A model generated the notes under the pieces. The model was not told where the DNA came from. It worked only from the letters and a program-made list of their open reading frames with translations, and did not search any database. A stretch of 64,000 nucleotides of DNA from NCBI GenBank assembly GCA_963575745.1, contig CAUYUJ010002703.1:164509-228508 (forward strand), in the 5' to 3' direction. Shown here piece after piece: positions 32,206 to 43,412 of this stretch (the stretch's first letter is position 1; each line of letters opens with the position of its first letter). The stretch comes from Prorocentrum cordatum. Taxonomy: Eukaryota > Sar > Dinophyceae > Prorocentrales > Prorocentraceae. The position numbers and the translations under genes were made by a program.

Positions 32206-32385
32206 GTAAGATGCCAAGACGAGGATAACATCGGGCAAGGATAACTCGAGAATCCCGGAGATCCAGCAGCTCTGGAGGATGTCTCTGGCGCCGCGGCTTT
32301 CTCATAGCGTTCAAAAAGCGCTCTGAGAGCGCTGCTGAACGCTCTGGAACGCATTCGTCCTCGTCCCAGCCCCGTCCGAACTCTC
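32206..32385. repeat. Dispersed repeat R, copy 1
   Basis: Shares GAGGATGTCTCTGGCGCCGC and CCTCGTCCCAGCCCCGTCCG, in order, with 36895-37015 (GAGGATGTCTCGGGCGCCGC and CCTCGTCCTAGCCCCGTCCG). Confidence 0.7.
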
Positions 32386-32880
32386 ACCTACCTCCCCAAG
32401 CCTTCGACGACGTGATCTTGTTGCCTCCACCCCACGCCTCCTCGCGTGCCTAGCTGTTTCCTCCACACCTACGCCTCCTCGCGTGCTGGAAACAGAAGCA
32501 CGACGGGAAGGTCTGGGCCTTGGGGGCCCTCGCCAGGCCCAGGGACCGTGAGAAAACGCCCAGGGCCCGGGCTCTCCTCCCCCTCCTCCTCCTCCTCCTC
32601 CTTCTCCTCCGTCTCCTCCTCCTCCTCCTCCTCCTCCGCCGACTCCTCCTCCTCGATCCTTCATCCTCGATCCTCCCTCCTTCCCACTCGTCCGATGCAT
32701 CACGTCCGCATTGACCAAATCGCGGAGGTCCCCAAGAACCCCTCTATGTGGTGTTAACACGCGATTCCACCCCTCCTGATGACAGTTTTTGGCCCTTTCG
32801 GCCTCAGGACTCTTCTGGGACCGCGGGGGCTGCATTGCCCTTCCAAATCAAAAGGCTAGAGCTTGTCATACTTAACTTCC
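32386..32880. other. CTC microsatellite (32575-32690) and flanks
   Basis: CTC triplets with a few GTC and GAC interruptions. No coding sequence is supported in the flanks. Confidence 0.5.
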
Positions 32881-33790
32881 TAAAGGCGCCGCTCAGGTGA
32901 CATCCAGTCCCACCTCGAATTCGCCTGGACCCGTTTTGAATGTATTGTGCATTTTTTGTCGGTTAGCATTGCCTTAGACTCTGAGCGCGGCGATCTCACC
33001 AGAAGCCAGGCGATCCAAAAATGGATAGGACGCGATCGGGCAAGGAGGGTGCTCAACTCAAGGGGGGGGCCTTGCGAGCCTTGGAGTGCTGCGCGGTGGT
33101 GCGAAGGTGACCCTCTCCACACCCCATTAGGACCCAGGAGCATGTTTGGGGGAGTCCGCTGGTGCACGGCCTGCCAGGGCCTCTGGCTCTCAATACGGTC
33201 CCAATGTTTGCAGGCGCTCGCTCAGCCGCTCGCGGCCCCCCTGGCCGCGGGCACCAGTGGTTGGGCAGAGCACCCTGTGCCAGCGACGTGGATCGCGGGG
33301 GCTTCTACATCGCCTCGCTGGCAGCCTATTACCGCTCTCGCCTCGGCTCCTCATTCATGTGCTCGATGCGGCCTGGGACACAGTTGGCAGAGCCCCCACC
33401 GGCATCCACGGCTTCCGTTTATCCTCCTCTTCTCCCACATCCGTGACCCCCCCTACAGGGGGACGGTGTTCTCACGCCAAATGGGGCCCAAAAAGCCCTC
33501 CTTGGCAAGACTGCCGATGGCGATATCACAACCGTATCCCAGCAAGGAAAACCTACAGTTCAGGATTGTCCAAGGCTATCGCCTCCAGTATTGTCGACAG
33601 CTTGCAAGAGCTTACCGCTTCCAACGAGCAGGATGCTGGCGTGTCTTTTGGAGCAGATCCAGAAGACTTGCGACAACGATTGCTTAGTTTCGACGCTTCC
33701 TGGCCAGCTGATTGCGACAACCAATTCGAGAGGCTCCCGACGTTGCTCGTCTCGTCGTCGTTTCCAGGGGCGTAAGGCCGGCCCTGAGGC
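32881..33790 (+). other. Weakly coding-like, unrecognised region
   Basis: Low-repeat sequence with plausible pieces in two plus-strand phases: SKAIASSIVDSLQELTASNE and DPEDLRQRLLSFDASWPADC (about 33560-33720), and GVRWCTACQGLWLSIRSQC (about 33150). The latter recalls CxxC segments of LINE tails, but the match is too weak to call. It may be an old retrotransposon remnant. Confidence 0.2.
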
Positions 33791-34379
33791 TCTCCGGGTG
33801 CCCTGGACAGCGCCGGGTGCGGCTGCTGCAGGGCTCATTCTGTGCTTCCTCCCCTCGACCTCCTGGGGCTCGAGGTTAGGGGTCTGATCTTCCTTTTTGA
33901 CCTTTGAGCTGTCCCACGGCGGTGGCGCAATTGGCATGACTCCGAATCAATGGTGCCTTCCACCTGTGGCAGCCAGGTCGGTACCGAGCACGCCCTGAGC
34001 GAAGCCTTCGTCGAGCCTCCCTCCTCCCCCCGTCCTCCACCTCATCCTCGTCCTGCTCCCTCTTCCCTCCTCCCTCCTTCCCTCCCCCCTCCTCCTCATC
34101 CTCATCCTACTCCCTCCCTCCCTCCTCCCTCCTCCTCCTCCCTCCCGCCCCGCCTCCTCCCTCTCCCTCCTCCTCCTGCTCCTCCTGCTCCTCCTCCTCC
34201 TCCTCCTCCTCCTCCTCCTCCTCCTGGTCCTCCTCCATTCCTTCTCCATTCCTTCTCCTTGTAGATAACTTATCCCTGTCGCACCCCGAGGCCAATATCT
34301 AGGGCGGGCCGGGCGTTCCGCCTGGGACATCCTCACCACTTTTGACCCTGAAGCATAAAAAAGTGGCAGCAATTTCACA
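33791..34379. other. CTC/CTCCC tract (34015-34255) and flanks
   Basis: Pyrimidine-rich triplet tract. Just left of it (about 34015-33965, minus strand) a short piece, LDEGFAQGVLGTDLAAT, ends at CAG before GTGGAA and could be a tiny exon, but I have not called it. Confidence 0.4.
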
Positions 34380-34630
34380 GATTGAGGGCAGGCCGTTTGC
34401 AAAATGTGGCTCTCACCTTAGCGCCGCGCACACTCGCTTTACACATTTGCAAGACTTCCACGGATTGAGGGCGGGCCGTTTTCAACAAGTGGCTCTCGCC
34501 TTCGCGCCGCGCGCATTCGTCTTATTTGCAAGAGTTCCACGGATTGAGGGCGGGTCCTTTTCAACAGGTGGCTCTCGCTTTAGCGCCGCGCACATTCGTT
34601 TTCAAACTTTGTAGGAGTTTCACGGATTCC
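34380..34630. repeat. ~80-bp tandem repeat, three copies
   Basis: Units begin ATTGAGGGCGGGCCGTTTTC near 34381, 34465 and 34544, and share GTGGCTCTCGCCTTCGCGCC and TTTGCAAGAGTTCCACGG. The following 34631-34830 has shorter echoes (CAGCAATTGTGTTG, CAACAATTATGTTG, GAACAATGTTTTGG). Confidence 0.85.
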
Positions 34631-34949
34631 CATGACCAACGTACCAGCAATTGTGTTGTGGCAGGGTTCAGGATTATGCGGGTGCAACAATTATGTTGGT
34701 TCGCGGTGCTGAGATCCCAACAATGGCGCTCTGGCACGATTCTGGATCGTCAAGGCGCAGCAGTCAGGTTGATACGTGGCGTTGAAATCCCGAGAACAAT
34801 GTTTTGGCATGCTTTGGGATCTTCAAACGGTTTTCTTCAGACGAGGCAGTTCCCTCAATGGAAATGCACCGTTGTAGGGGCCTATGAAGAGGGAGCTTGG
34901 AGGGAGGGTTAATTCCAACATCGTTGATGACTCTTGGGTTTGCGCTGGT

Positions 34950-35020
34950 TCTCCTCCTCCTCCTCCTCCTCCTCCTCCTCCTCCTCCTCCTCCTCCTCCT
35001 CCTCCTCCCTCTCATCCTCC
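34950..35020. repeat. (CTC)n microsatellite
   Basis: Near-pure CTC triplets, about 30 bp from the exon-like island at 35051-35203. Confidence 0.9.
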
Positions 35021-35050
35021 TCCCAAGCTTCTCCCCGCCCCGCTCCTCAC

Positions 35051-35203
35051 GCACTTAAGGCACTTCTCCTGCCGGGAGCGGTAGTGCTGCAGCACGGAGG
35101 CCGAGCTGAGGCCGTTCGGGTCTGCCCCCCTCACGCGCATGGAAATGGCGCTGAGGAGCTTCTTGATGTTGAAGTCGAACTTGATCTGGAAGTACGGCTG
35201 CAC
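35051..35203 (-). CDS. Exon-like island, 51 codons, minus strand, unknown protein
   Basis: The clearest exon candidate. On the minus strand AACTTTGAAG precedes GTGCAGCCG, and AAGTGC is followed by GTGAGG, a good donor. The 153 nt read 51 codons in phase 0, beginning VQPYFQIKFDFNIKKLLSAI and ending YRSRQEKCLKC, with near-exclusive C or G third positions. A CTC microsatellite fills the next intron. The protein is not recognised. An alternative is a short retroposed fragment. Confidence 0.5.
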
Positions 35204-35639
35204 CTTCAAAGTTATAGGATGAGCAATGCCCAGGCCTCCAACGGATGGCAAACATCAAGACGGAATGTGGGTTCGTCCTTTTTGGCGTCTGGGGGTCCCT
35301 CGCTGTGCCCCAGGACCGTCAACCGATGATCCAGCATGAACAGTCGTCAAGAGATCAGAGGCCTGGGTAACAGGGAGCAGGACGAAGAGAAGACGGCGAA
35401 GAAGGGATGGGGGAGACAAAGGAGGGCTGAGGACAAGGCGAAGCGGGATGAGGATGGGCAGCTAGCAGCCAGCAGGAGAAGCGAGAGAGGGAGCACGGCT
35501 GCGCCTGCAGAATTCCCGGGATCTTGATGAAGCTCAGGCCTTTTGGTGGCACAAAAAGGCACTGCCCCCCACCCCGAGCAAGAGACCCCTTACGGTGGTT
35601 CGTGGCGGGGGCTGGGTGAGGGGTGCCGCGTCCTGGCTC
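35204..35639. other. No gene seen
   Basis: Unassigned, moderately purine-rich between 35380 and 35500. Confidence 0.4.
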
Positions 35640-35880
35640 CCAGGACCAAAAGATTCCCCCCCCACCCCCACACCACCACCACCACCACGACAGACCCCAG
35701 ACGTCATGAATTTGTCACAGCGTCGACCCCCAGAGTTCTCGACCCATTTCCCAGGGCTGGTCTTCATTCTGAATCGTTTTTTGACGGTCCCGAGGCCCGG
35801 GGAGGGCCCTCGGAGGCCAAACAATAGCGAAAAGCATCCCGTCGTGATTGTTTCATGGCCCGAAGGGGTCTGGGACCACC
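35640..35880. repeat. Dispersed repeat E, copy 2
   Basis: Second copy of the element at 30795-31010, with the same order of landmarks. It is followed by a short CTC run. Confidence 0.75.
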
Positions 35881-35988
35881 CCTCCTCCTCCTCTGCCGTG
35901 GTAGTCGTGCTCCCGCACTCTGGATGGGGACGTGATGCTCTCCCTGCCCAGGCGTCGCCCTCCGCACCCTGTTTTTGGCGGCTCGCCA

Positions 35989-36136
35989 AAGGGGGTAAGG
36001 GGAGGGGGGAAGGCTTCCTAGAAGCACCCTGCTTCTCAGAAGGGCCTCACGTCCATAGAGAATGCCAGCGCCTTCTAAGAAGCACGGGTGCTTCTAAGAG
36101 GCCTTCCCCCCCCCCCCTCCCCCCTACCTCCCCTCC
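35989..36136. mobile_element. MITE-like palindromic element, copy 1
   Basis: About 148 bp with imperfect terminal inverted repeats of about 55 bp: AGGGGGTAAGGGGAGGGGGG then AAGGCTTCCTAGAAGCACCC on the left, mirrored on the right by CTTCTAAGAGGCCTTCCCCC then CTCCCCCCTACCTCCCCT. It is paired with the copy at 53965-54105. It has no coding capacity. Confidence 0.8.
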
Positions 36137-36660
36137 GCGCGTGGCCGATGTTTCTCCTCGGACCTTCGCGCGCCGCGCCCCACAGTGCGCAGCGCGCGGC
36201 TCGCGCCCTCGCGCTCCCGTGCCGCCCCTCCCCTGGAGGAGGGCAGCTCTCCAGCCCAGACCGCGACGCGCTCTCGCGAGAAAGCCTGCCAGGAGCCACT
36301 CTGGCTCAGCATCCGCTCGGAGCCTGCCGCGGACGCCTCTCGGCGGCCTCCCTCGGAAGAAGCACTGCACGCCTCCCGGACACCTGCCAAGAAATGCTCG
36401 GGGACCTCCAAAAAGAACGCTGCCTCTCAAAACCCTGTTCGAGAGCCTCTCGGAAATCTGCCCGGCGCCTCCCGGAAACCGCTCGGAAGCCTCCAAAGAA
36501 ACTCCTCAGAAGCCTCCCAGGAGCCTCTCGGAAGCCCCTCGAAAACTTCAAAGGAACCTCCAATCGGGGGCGGCCAAGAGGGGGTCGTCCAAGAGGGGGG
36601 GTGCAATTCATGGCCGGCGGCATGTGCGAGGCCCAGCGGGGGGGCCAGGGACGTATAATG
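36137..36660. repeat. CCTCYCGGAARCC short-period repeat (36360-36620)
   Basis: Degenerate ~13-bp units such as CCTCTCGGAAATC, CCTCCCGGAAACC and CCTCTCGGAAGCC. The left part (36137-36360) is GC-rich without a supported gene. Confidence 0.55.
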
Positions 36661-37660
36661 AAACAAGAAGAAGCGCCATGAAATCTAGGGAAATACCATG
36701 GCCACCGCCATGATGTCCCCCCCCCTAGTCATTACCTCCCCCTTTGCCGCCTCCGATCCAAGGGAAAACTCTCACAACTCGAGCCTCCAGCGGCCGGGCG
36801 GGACCGCGTGCAAACCCAGAACGCTCTCGGCGAGGCGCAGCTGATGGAAAACACCCCCGGCCCTCGAACACTTGCGCACGACTTCGGAACGAAGACCAAG
36901 CCAGGACGAGGACAGAGTCGGGTGAGGATACATCGAGAATCTCTGAGAGGATGTCTCGGGCGCCGCGGCCTTCTCATTGGAACTGATTGATCCTCGTCCT
37001 AGCCCCGTCCGAAGAACACTGTCGCGAACTCTCCAGCCTGGGCCTACTCCTATTCTCCCCAGCGTTGCGCTTGGCAATACCACGAAACCCGGCAGGACAC
37101 CTCGGCTGGCGTGCGTGGTCGGCGCGTGCCGCTGACATCCGACGACACGTTTTGTTAAAGCCGCGGCCCCCAGGGGTCCCGACCGCTTTCCCTGGGGGTA
37201 GTTCTTCGCCCCGGGGCTGGGGAGAAAAACCCCTCTGACCCCCCAAAAACCCTTCTTGAAGGGAGTTGTTGGGGTGATTCCAGGGAGAAACCCTCCTAAC
37301 CCCCCCCCACCTGAAGGTTTTCGTTGCGGGGTAGGGGTGTGGGGAAAACCCTCCTAACCCGTCCGTTCTTGATAGTCCCACAGCCCGAAAACAGCCCCCG
37401 CGGACCAAATCCCACCAGCTCTTCTGGGCGTGAGTGGTTTAGCGCGTTTCCTCTTCCAACTCCCTTCTTTTCCCTACCCCCCCCCCCTGGACCTGGACGG
37501 GGGGTGCGCGACCGATTGAAGCGTCCACAAAAAGCACCGGCCAGAATGCCACATTCATTGAATTGCATTGGCTGTGGTCCATTTGGGTCGGGCAAGGCTA
37601 ATCAGAATCCCCCCTTCCTTGGCAGAACTCCTCCAGGATTTCCCCAAGGGGCTCCCCCCA
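36661..37660. repeat. Dispersed repeat R copy 2 (36895-37015) and unassigned flanks
   Basis: Repeat R copy as described at 32206-32385. Short echoes of AAACCCTCCTAACCC and GGGGAAAACCCTCC lie at 37225-37360. No coding frame. Confidence 0.55.
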
Positions 37661-38090
37661 CGATCCCCAAAGAGGCTCCCAGAGATCCCCCACGAGGCAA
37701 GAGGCTCCCCCCACGATCCCCCAAGAGGCAAGAGGCTCCCCCTCCCCCTCATCCGATTCCTCCTCCATCCTCCCCCTCTTAGGGTATGATGGCTTCCGCC
37801 GCTCTGCACTCTGCTGCATGCGCCTCCACATCACTGGACAGCACAACTCGCCTGGGCCTCGTTTCTTGATTGGCGGATGGGGTGGCGCGAAGTGTCTAGA
37901 ATCTACCTATAAGACCACACACATCGGATAAGGAGGTTCGGAGGGTGGAGCCAGAGACAGGACAACCATTAGGACACTTGTCTACATCCGTCGAATGAGT
38001 CTCTATCGATCAATCGATCGATCGCACGATCTAAACTGACACCATATGCAGATGTGTGTGTGCATGAATAAAGTTACATACATGGATACA
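37661..38090. repeat. ~34-bp CCCCCACGATCCCC repeat (37650-37745), then unassigned
   Basis: GGCTCCCCCCACGATCCCC recurs about 60 bp apart with GAGGCAAGAGGCTCCCCC echoes. 37760-38090 is unassigned. Confidence 0.55.
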
Positions 38091-38280
38091 GGTATACATA
38101 CACACATATATATATACACCATGCATGTATCAGTGTCACGATATGTCTACGCTATCCATCGATCGACAAAACTATGAATATATTAATACCAGTATCAAAA
38201 CATATTCCGTATGTGTAAACGCGTACACACCTATAGTTGAGAAGCAATGCGAGTGTAAACTTGTATATCCATACACATAT

Positions 38281-38345
<65 letters not shown>

Positions 38346-38400
38346 GAGAAACAAAGAGAGAAAGAGAGAGAGAGAGAGAGACAGAGAAACACATATTATC
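38091..38400. repeat. TA/CA-rich then (GA)n microsatellite
   Basis: ATACACACATATATATA sequence followed by a long (GA)n with AAAG interruptions at 38280-38390. Confidence 0.9.
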
Positions 38401-38559
38401 CGTAACCGTGCCGCTGGGCATGGGGTGGGCGTGTCCTTGGGTTCTTTGCCCACTCCCCTGAGCCTCAGTCCTCGATCGGAGCTCGAATTGCTAAATCTAT
38501 CGGGGCTTCTCGCGTGCGCCCTGGGGTCCGGCGGATCTTCTCGCGTGATTGCTTAGGCA

Positions 38560-40560
38560 CGAGAGGGCTCCAAGATGGGCCAAGAGAACCTCAAGAGGCC
38601 CTCGAGACGGCCCAAGAGTCGAGCGCCCCGAGTCGCCGAACGATCGCTCCAAGTGGCCCCCGCCCCCAGACGTTCCAAGAAGCCTCCACGCGGCCCTAGG
38701 CCTCTAAAAAAGGCCCCAAGATGCCCAAATCGTCGATTCCCCAAAAAGGTGTTCGACAGTTTTCGGCGTTCTGGCCATTTTCGTCTTCCCGACGCTCCCA
38801 GGCGGCCCCAACGGCCCCACCCCATGATCGCCCCAAGACGGCCCAGTCCTCCACGGGGGCCCCGAAACGGCCCAAGAGAGCACCATGATGGCCCAACAGG
38901 CGCCCAAGATGGCCCAGGATGCCTCGAAGACGGCTCCACGAGGGGGCCCAAATAGGGGACCCCAGAGAACACTCCGAGCCTTCGGCACCGAGGGCCCCCA
39001 GGAGGCCCCAAGAGGCGCAAAAAGAGGCCCCAAGAGGCCCCGAAGAGGCCCGAAGAGGCCCCCAAGAGGCCCCGAAAATGCCCCCAAGAGGCCCCTGAAC
39101 TGCCTCCAAGAGGCCCCCGAGAAGCCCCCAAACTGCCCCTAAGAGGCTCCCGAGAGCGCTCCGAGACCCCAAGAAGCATCTATGAGGACTCTGACCCACA
39201 ACCCAGGCACGGTGGCGGGATTGGCCGAAGTCTACATATCCGCCGCCCCCTGTCGATTCATCGCAGGGGTGCCTGGCGTGCTAGACCCTTTCGGTTTTGG
39301 TTTAGGTTCTTTTTCCAAAAGAACTCCCCCTGGGGCTTCGGCCCGTCCCGCCGGCCACCCGGAAGGCGCTGAATTCCCTAATTTCCTGTCCAAGACGGCT
39401 CCAAGATGGCCTCCAAGATGCCTCCAAGACGGCCCAAGATGTACCCAAGACGGCCCAAGAGAGTCCAAGACGGCCCAAGACTGCCCAAGAGGCCCCTCAG
39501 AGGCCTCCAAGACGGCCCAAGAGGCCTCCAAGAGGTCCTCCAGGAGGGCCCGAAGAGGCCAAAATCATTGGTTTTCCTTTGGTTTTTGAAGGATTTTGGA
39601 ATTCGCTTCTTCTCGGCATTCCGACGGCTCAAGACGGCCCAAGAGGCCCCCAAGATCGCCAAAGAGGCCCCCAAGAGGGCCCCATGACGGCCAAAGTGGC
39701 CTCCAAGACGGCCCCAAGAGGGCCCCAAGACGGCCCAAGAGGCCTCCAACACGCCCAAGATGGCCTCCAAGACGCCCAAGATGGCCCCAAGACGGCCCCG
39801 AAGCGCCCCAAGAGGGCCCCAAGTCGGCCCAGAAAGGCCCCCAAGACGGCTCCCGACGGTGTAAGACGTGCCAGGAACCCACCAGAAGAGGCCAAATACA
39901 TTGATTATCCTAAGGTGTTTGACGGATTTTGAAATTTGCTTCGTTTCGGCCTTTCGACGGCCCGAGACGGCCCAAGAGCCCCCAAAGATCGCCGAAAGAT
40001 CGCCCAAGAGGCCTCCAAGATGGCCCAAGAACGGCCAAAGAGGGCCCCAAGACGGCCCCAAGAGGCCCCCAAGGTGGCACAGGAGGCCTCTAAGACGCCC
40101 CAGATGACCTCCAAGACGGCCCTGGAGCATTCCAAGAGGGCCACAAGTCGGCTCAGAGAGGCCCCCCAAACGGCTTCCGACGGCGTCAGACGGACCAGGA
40201 GCCCACCAAGACGGCCGAACATGGCCCCAAGATGGCCCAAGACGACCCAAGAGGCCTCCAAGAGGGCCCCCAGGAAGGCCCGAAAAGGCCGAAATAATTG
40301 ATTTCCAATTTTTTGTTAAAAAAAAGAAGGATTGTGGCATTTGCGTTTGTTCTGCCTTCCGACGGCCCGAGACGGCCCAAATGCCCCCAAAGATCGCCCA
40401 AGAGGCCCAAGACACGGCCCCAAGAGGCCCCCAAGACGGCCCAAGAGGTCTCCAAGACGCTCAAGATGGCCTCCAAGACGGCCCAAGAGCCCTCCAAGAC
40501 GTCCTCCAAGAAGGCCCGAAAGGGTCAAAATGGCCTCCAGACGGCCTAGATGACCTTCAA
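38560..40560. repeat. Long CCAAGACGGCC array, reverse orientation
   Basis: 2 kb of degenerate GGCCCAAGACGGCCCCAAGA units, the reverse complement of the CTTGGGGC array. It contains three spaced echoes of GGATTTTGGAATTCGCTTC, GATTTTGAAATTTGCTTCG and GATTGTGGCATTTGCGTTTG (39590, 39925, 40328), each followed by CCGACGGC. That gives a higher-order unit of about 340-400 bp. TGGCGTGCTAGACCCTTTCG (39275) recurs as TGGCGTGCTGAACCCTACCG (40742). Confidence 0.8.
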
Positions 40561-40850
40561 GATGCCCACGTGTTCCCCGAAGGCTTTCCAAACCGATTCG
40601 GGGAACACATGGTCCGATAGCATGGCATGTCTGACCTCAACGTTCGGCCACATAGGCGCTTCCAAAATGGCAGGGGGCGGCGGTGATTCGCCGTAGGCGT
40701 CTTCGATCCGCCGCCCCCTGTTGATTTATCATAAGGGCGCCTGGCGTGCTGAACCCTACCGTTTTTCATATTGTTCTCCAAAAAAACTCCCCCTAGGGCT
40801 TCAGCCCAGAGCGCCGGCTACCCGGAAGGATACTCCAGAAGGCTCGTCCT
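40561..40850. other. No gene; GGGGCTTCGGCCC duplicate
   Basis: CGCCGCCCCCTGTTGATTTATC (as CGCCGCCCCCTG then TTGATTTATC) and ACTCCCCCTAGGGCTTCAGC repeat 39240-39260 and 39323-39342, so this flank duplicates the segment at about 39240-39370. Confidence 0.55.
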
Positions 40851-41480
40851 TACCAACCTACCTACCTACCTACCTACCTACCTACCTACCAGCCTGCCTA
40901 CCTACTTTGCAACACACCGACATACATACATACATACATACATACATACATACATACAGACATACATACATATATACATGCATACATGCATGCATGCATA
41001 CACGATCACATGAATGCATGCATACGTTCGTGCATGCACACATGCATACATACAGACATGCAGACGAACATCATACATGCATGCATGTATACATTCACAC
41101 AACCATGCACGCCAATCTACACACATACATACATACACGCATGCATACGTAACATACATACAGAAGAACATACATACACGCACATACAGACACACAAGCA
41201 CACACACGAACTCAATATCAGCATACAACCATACATACACACATCCATACATCCATACAACTGTGAGCACATACATACATATATACATAGACACATACAT
41301 AACCCCATGATTGCATGCATGCAGGCAAGCTTGCATACATATATATATATACACAGATATATGCATATACGTGCAAATACAGTTCAACATGCGCACGCAC
41401 GCATACATACATGCGCACTTGCATGACTACAAACATATGTGTTTACACTCACGCACACAAACATACATAACCACCTGCAG
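40851..41480. repeat. CTAC then CATA/CATG tetranucleotide satellite
   Basis: (CTAC)n at 40856-40895, then about 560 bp of CATACATACATA with CATGCATG variants. Confidence 0.95.
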
Positions 41481-42060
41481 ACTGTACATTACCTTACGTT
41501 ACATTACCTTACGTTACATTGCACTGCGCTGTATTAATTGCCATTGCATCGCCTCGTATTGCACTACAATACATTATCGTACATGCCATTGCACTACAAC
41601 ACATTCCATTCCACGGCACTACACTACATTCCATATATGCATGCACACATGCCGACCTACTAGTTATCTATCTACCTACACACATGCCTGCATGCATGCA
41701 TGCGTGCATGCACGCGTCCATGCATACATACTCACATGTTTAAGTACAGATGTTAAGGCATGCGGGACTGGCGGAGCACATTGGAGAGAGGGGGCGGAAC
41801 TGAGCCCGAGAGGGCTGACACGACTGGGTTAAGCCCGTTTTTCCTCTCTCTCTCTCTATCGGCCATCGCTGTTGTCTGGCTAGCCGACCTGAACAGCCCG
41901 GGCTACCCCCCTCACGGTCCCTTGACCCCCATCCGCGAGCGACCCTCCAGGCGACCCCTCACGTCCCAGCGAGGTGCACCACCGCCTGTCACGGGAGCGC
42001 TCTGCCGCCTCCCAGGCCAGGGGACCGCGGACAGTGGGGGGGCGGGGGGTGGCAGAGATC
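41481..42060. other. TTACCTTACG / CACTGCATTG short repeats and unassigned flank
   Basis: ACATTACCTTACGTTACATT is repeated at 41490-41520, with CACTACATT-type units to 41640. No gene to 42060. Confidence 0.5.
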
Positions 42061-42240
42061 ACACTATCAATCAATCAACCTACCATCGGGACAACCATCG
42101 TGACAACCATTGGAATAACCAGCGGGAAAGCCAGCGGGATAACCATCGGGACAACCACAGGGCAACCGTCGGGACAACCATCGGGACAACCACACAACAA
42201 CCATCGAGATCACCGCGGGACAACCGCGGGCCGACTCCGC
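42061..42240. repeat. 12-bp CGGGACAACCAT minisatellite
   Basis: About thirteen units of CGGGACAACCAT with single-base variants. Translated, it gives short IGTT / NHRD repeats, but the composition suggests simple repeat. Confidence 0.85.
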
Positions 42241-42760
42241 CAACCGGACGGGATGGGGAGTCTCTTGCTCCGACTCAGCCCCGGCAGCGGCGGGATCGCG
42301 CCTCTCGCCCTGCTCGCGCAACTTCGACTCGCCCCGCCCGCACGGACGGGCACGGAACCGAAACCGACTTCCCCGTGGGGGGGGATCTCCGTTTCACTTC
42401 TTCCATCGTCACTCCCTCATCTTCCTCCTCTTCCTCCTCCTCCTCATCCTCCTCCTCCACATCCTCCTCCTCCTCCTCCTCCTCCTCCTTCTCGTCCTCC
42501 TCCTCCTCGTCCTCCTTTTGACGTTGCGCGGACTTGATGCAACATCGTGGAGCATTATCGTCCTCTTTCTCCTCCTGCCCTCCTCCTCCTCCTGCCCTCC
42601 TCCTCCTCCTCCCTCTCCTCCTCCTCCGACACCTCTTCCTCCTTTCGCTCCGACGAAAAACACACGTCGTCGGAGTCCTGGGGCGGCGGCCCGCGACGCC
42701 CGGGGGGGGCGCTGGATATTTCGGCAGCGCAGGAGCAGACATCATCATGACAAAGATCAT
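42241..42760. repeat. CTC tracts around TTGACGTTGCGCGGAC
   Basis: CTC microsatellites at 42415-42510 and 42570-42640 with about 60 bp between. Confidence 0.7.
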
Positions 42761-42763
42761 CTT

Positions 42764-42799
<36 letters not shown>

Positions 42800-42814
42800 C
42801 AGCATCAGCATCAG

Positions 42815-42868
<54 letters not shown>

Positions 42869-43102
42869 AATCGTCACAATCGTCACAATCATCATCATCA
42901 CCCTTCTCCTGTTCCTCCTCCTCCTCCTCATCAGCACCATCATCAAAGACGTCACCAGCATGCCCGACTTGCCCATCCTGATCATGATAAGTTTCATCAA
43001 CATATTCCGAATCAGCATCATCACCATCAACATCACCATCATCAACATCACAATCAACAGCGTCACCATCATGATCATGCTCATCGGCATCATCATGATC
43101 AC

Positions 43103-43148
<46 letters not shown>

Positions 43149-43250
43149 GACAACATCAAGACCATCACCATCAACAGCAGCATCACTACAATCACGATCA
43201 TGATCACCATCACCACAATCGTAGTAAGCATCATCATCATCACCATCGTT

Positions 43251-43294
<44 letters not shown>

Positions 43295-43412
43295 CGCCCT
43301 CATCCTCGCCGTCGTCGTCGGCGTCATCGTCACCACCATCATCATGACCATGACCATGATCATTATGACGACGAACACCACCATCATCAGCAGCAACAGC
43401 ACCACCATCATC
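42761..43412. repeat. CAG/CAT triplet satellite
   Basis: (CAG)n then about 630 bp of CAT triplets with CAC, AAT and GAT variants. All frames stay open (poly-His, poly-Asp, poly-Met), which is why long ORFs appear. Confidence 0.95.

Noticed and set aside
38575-40415. Gly-Leu-rich 345-codon repeat protein
   Set aside because: Translation of the CCAAGACGG array. Similar frames appear wherever the array occurs, in both orientations, without codon bias.
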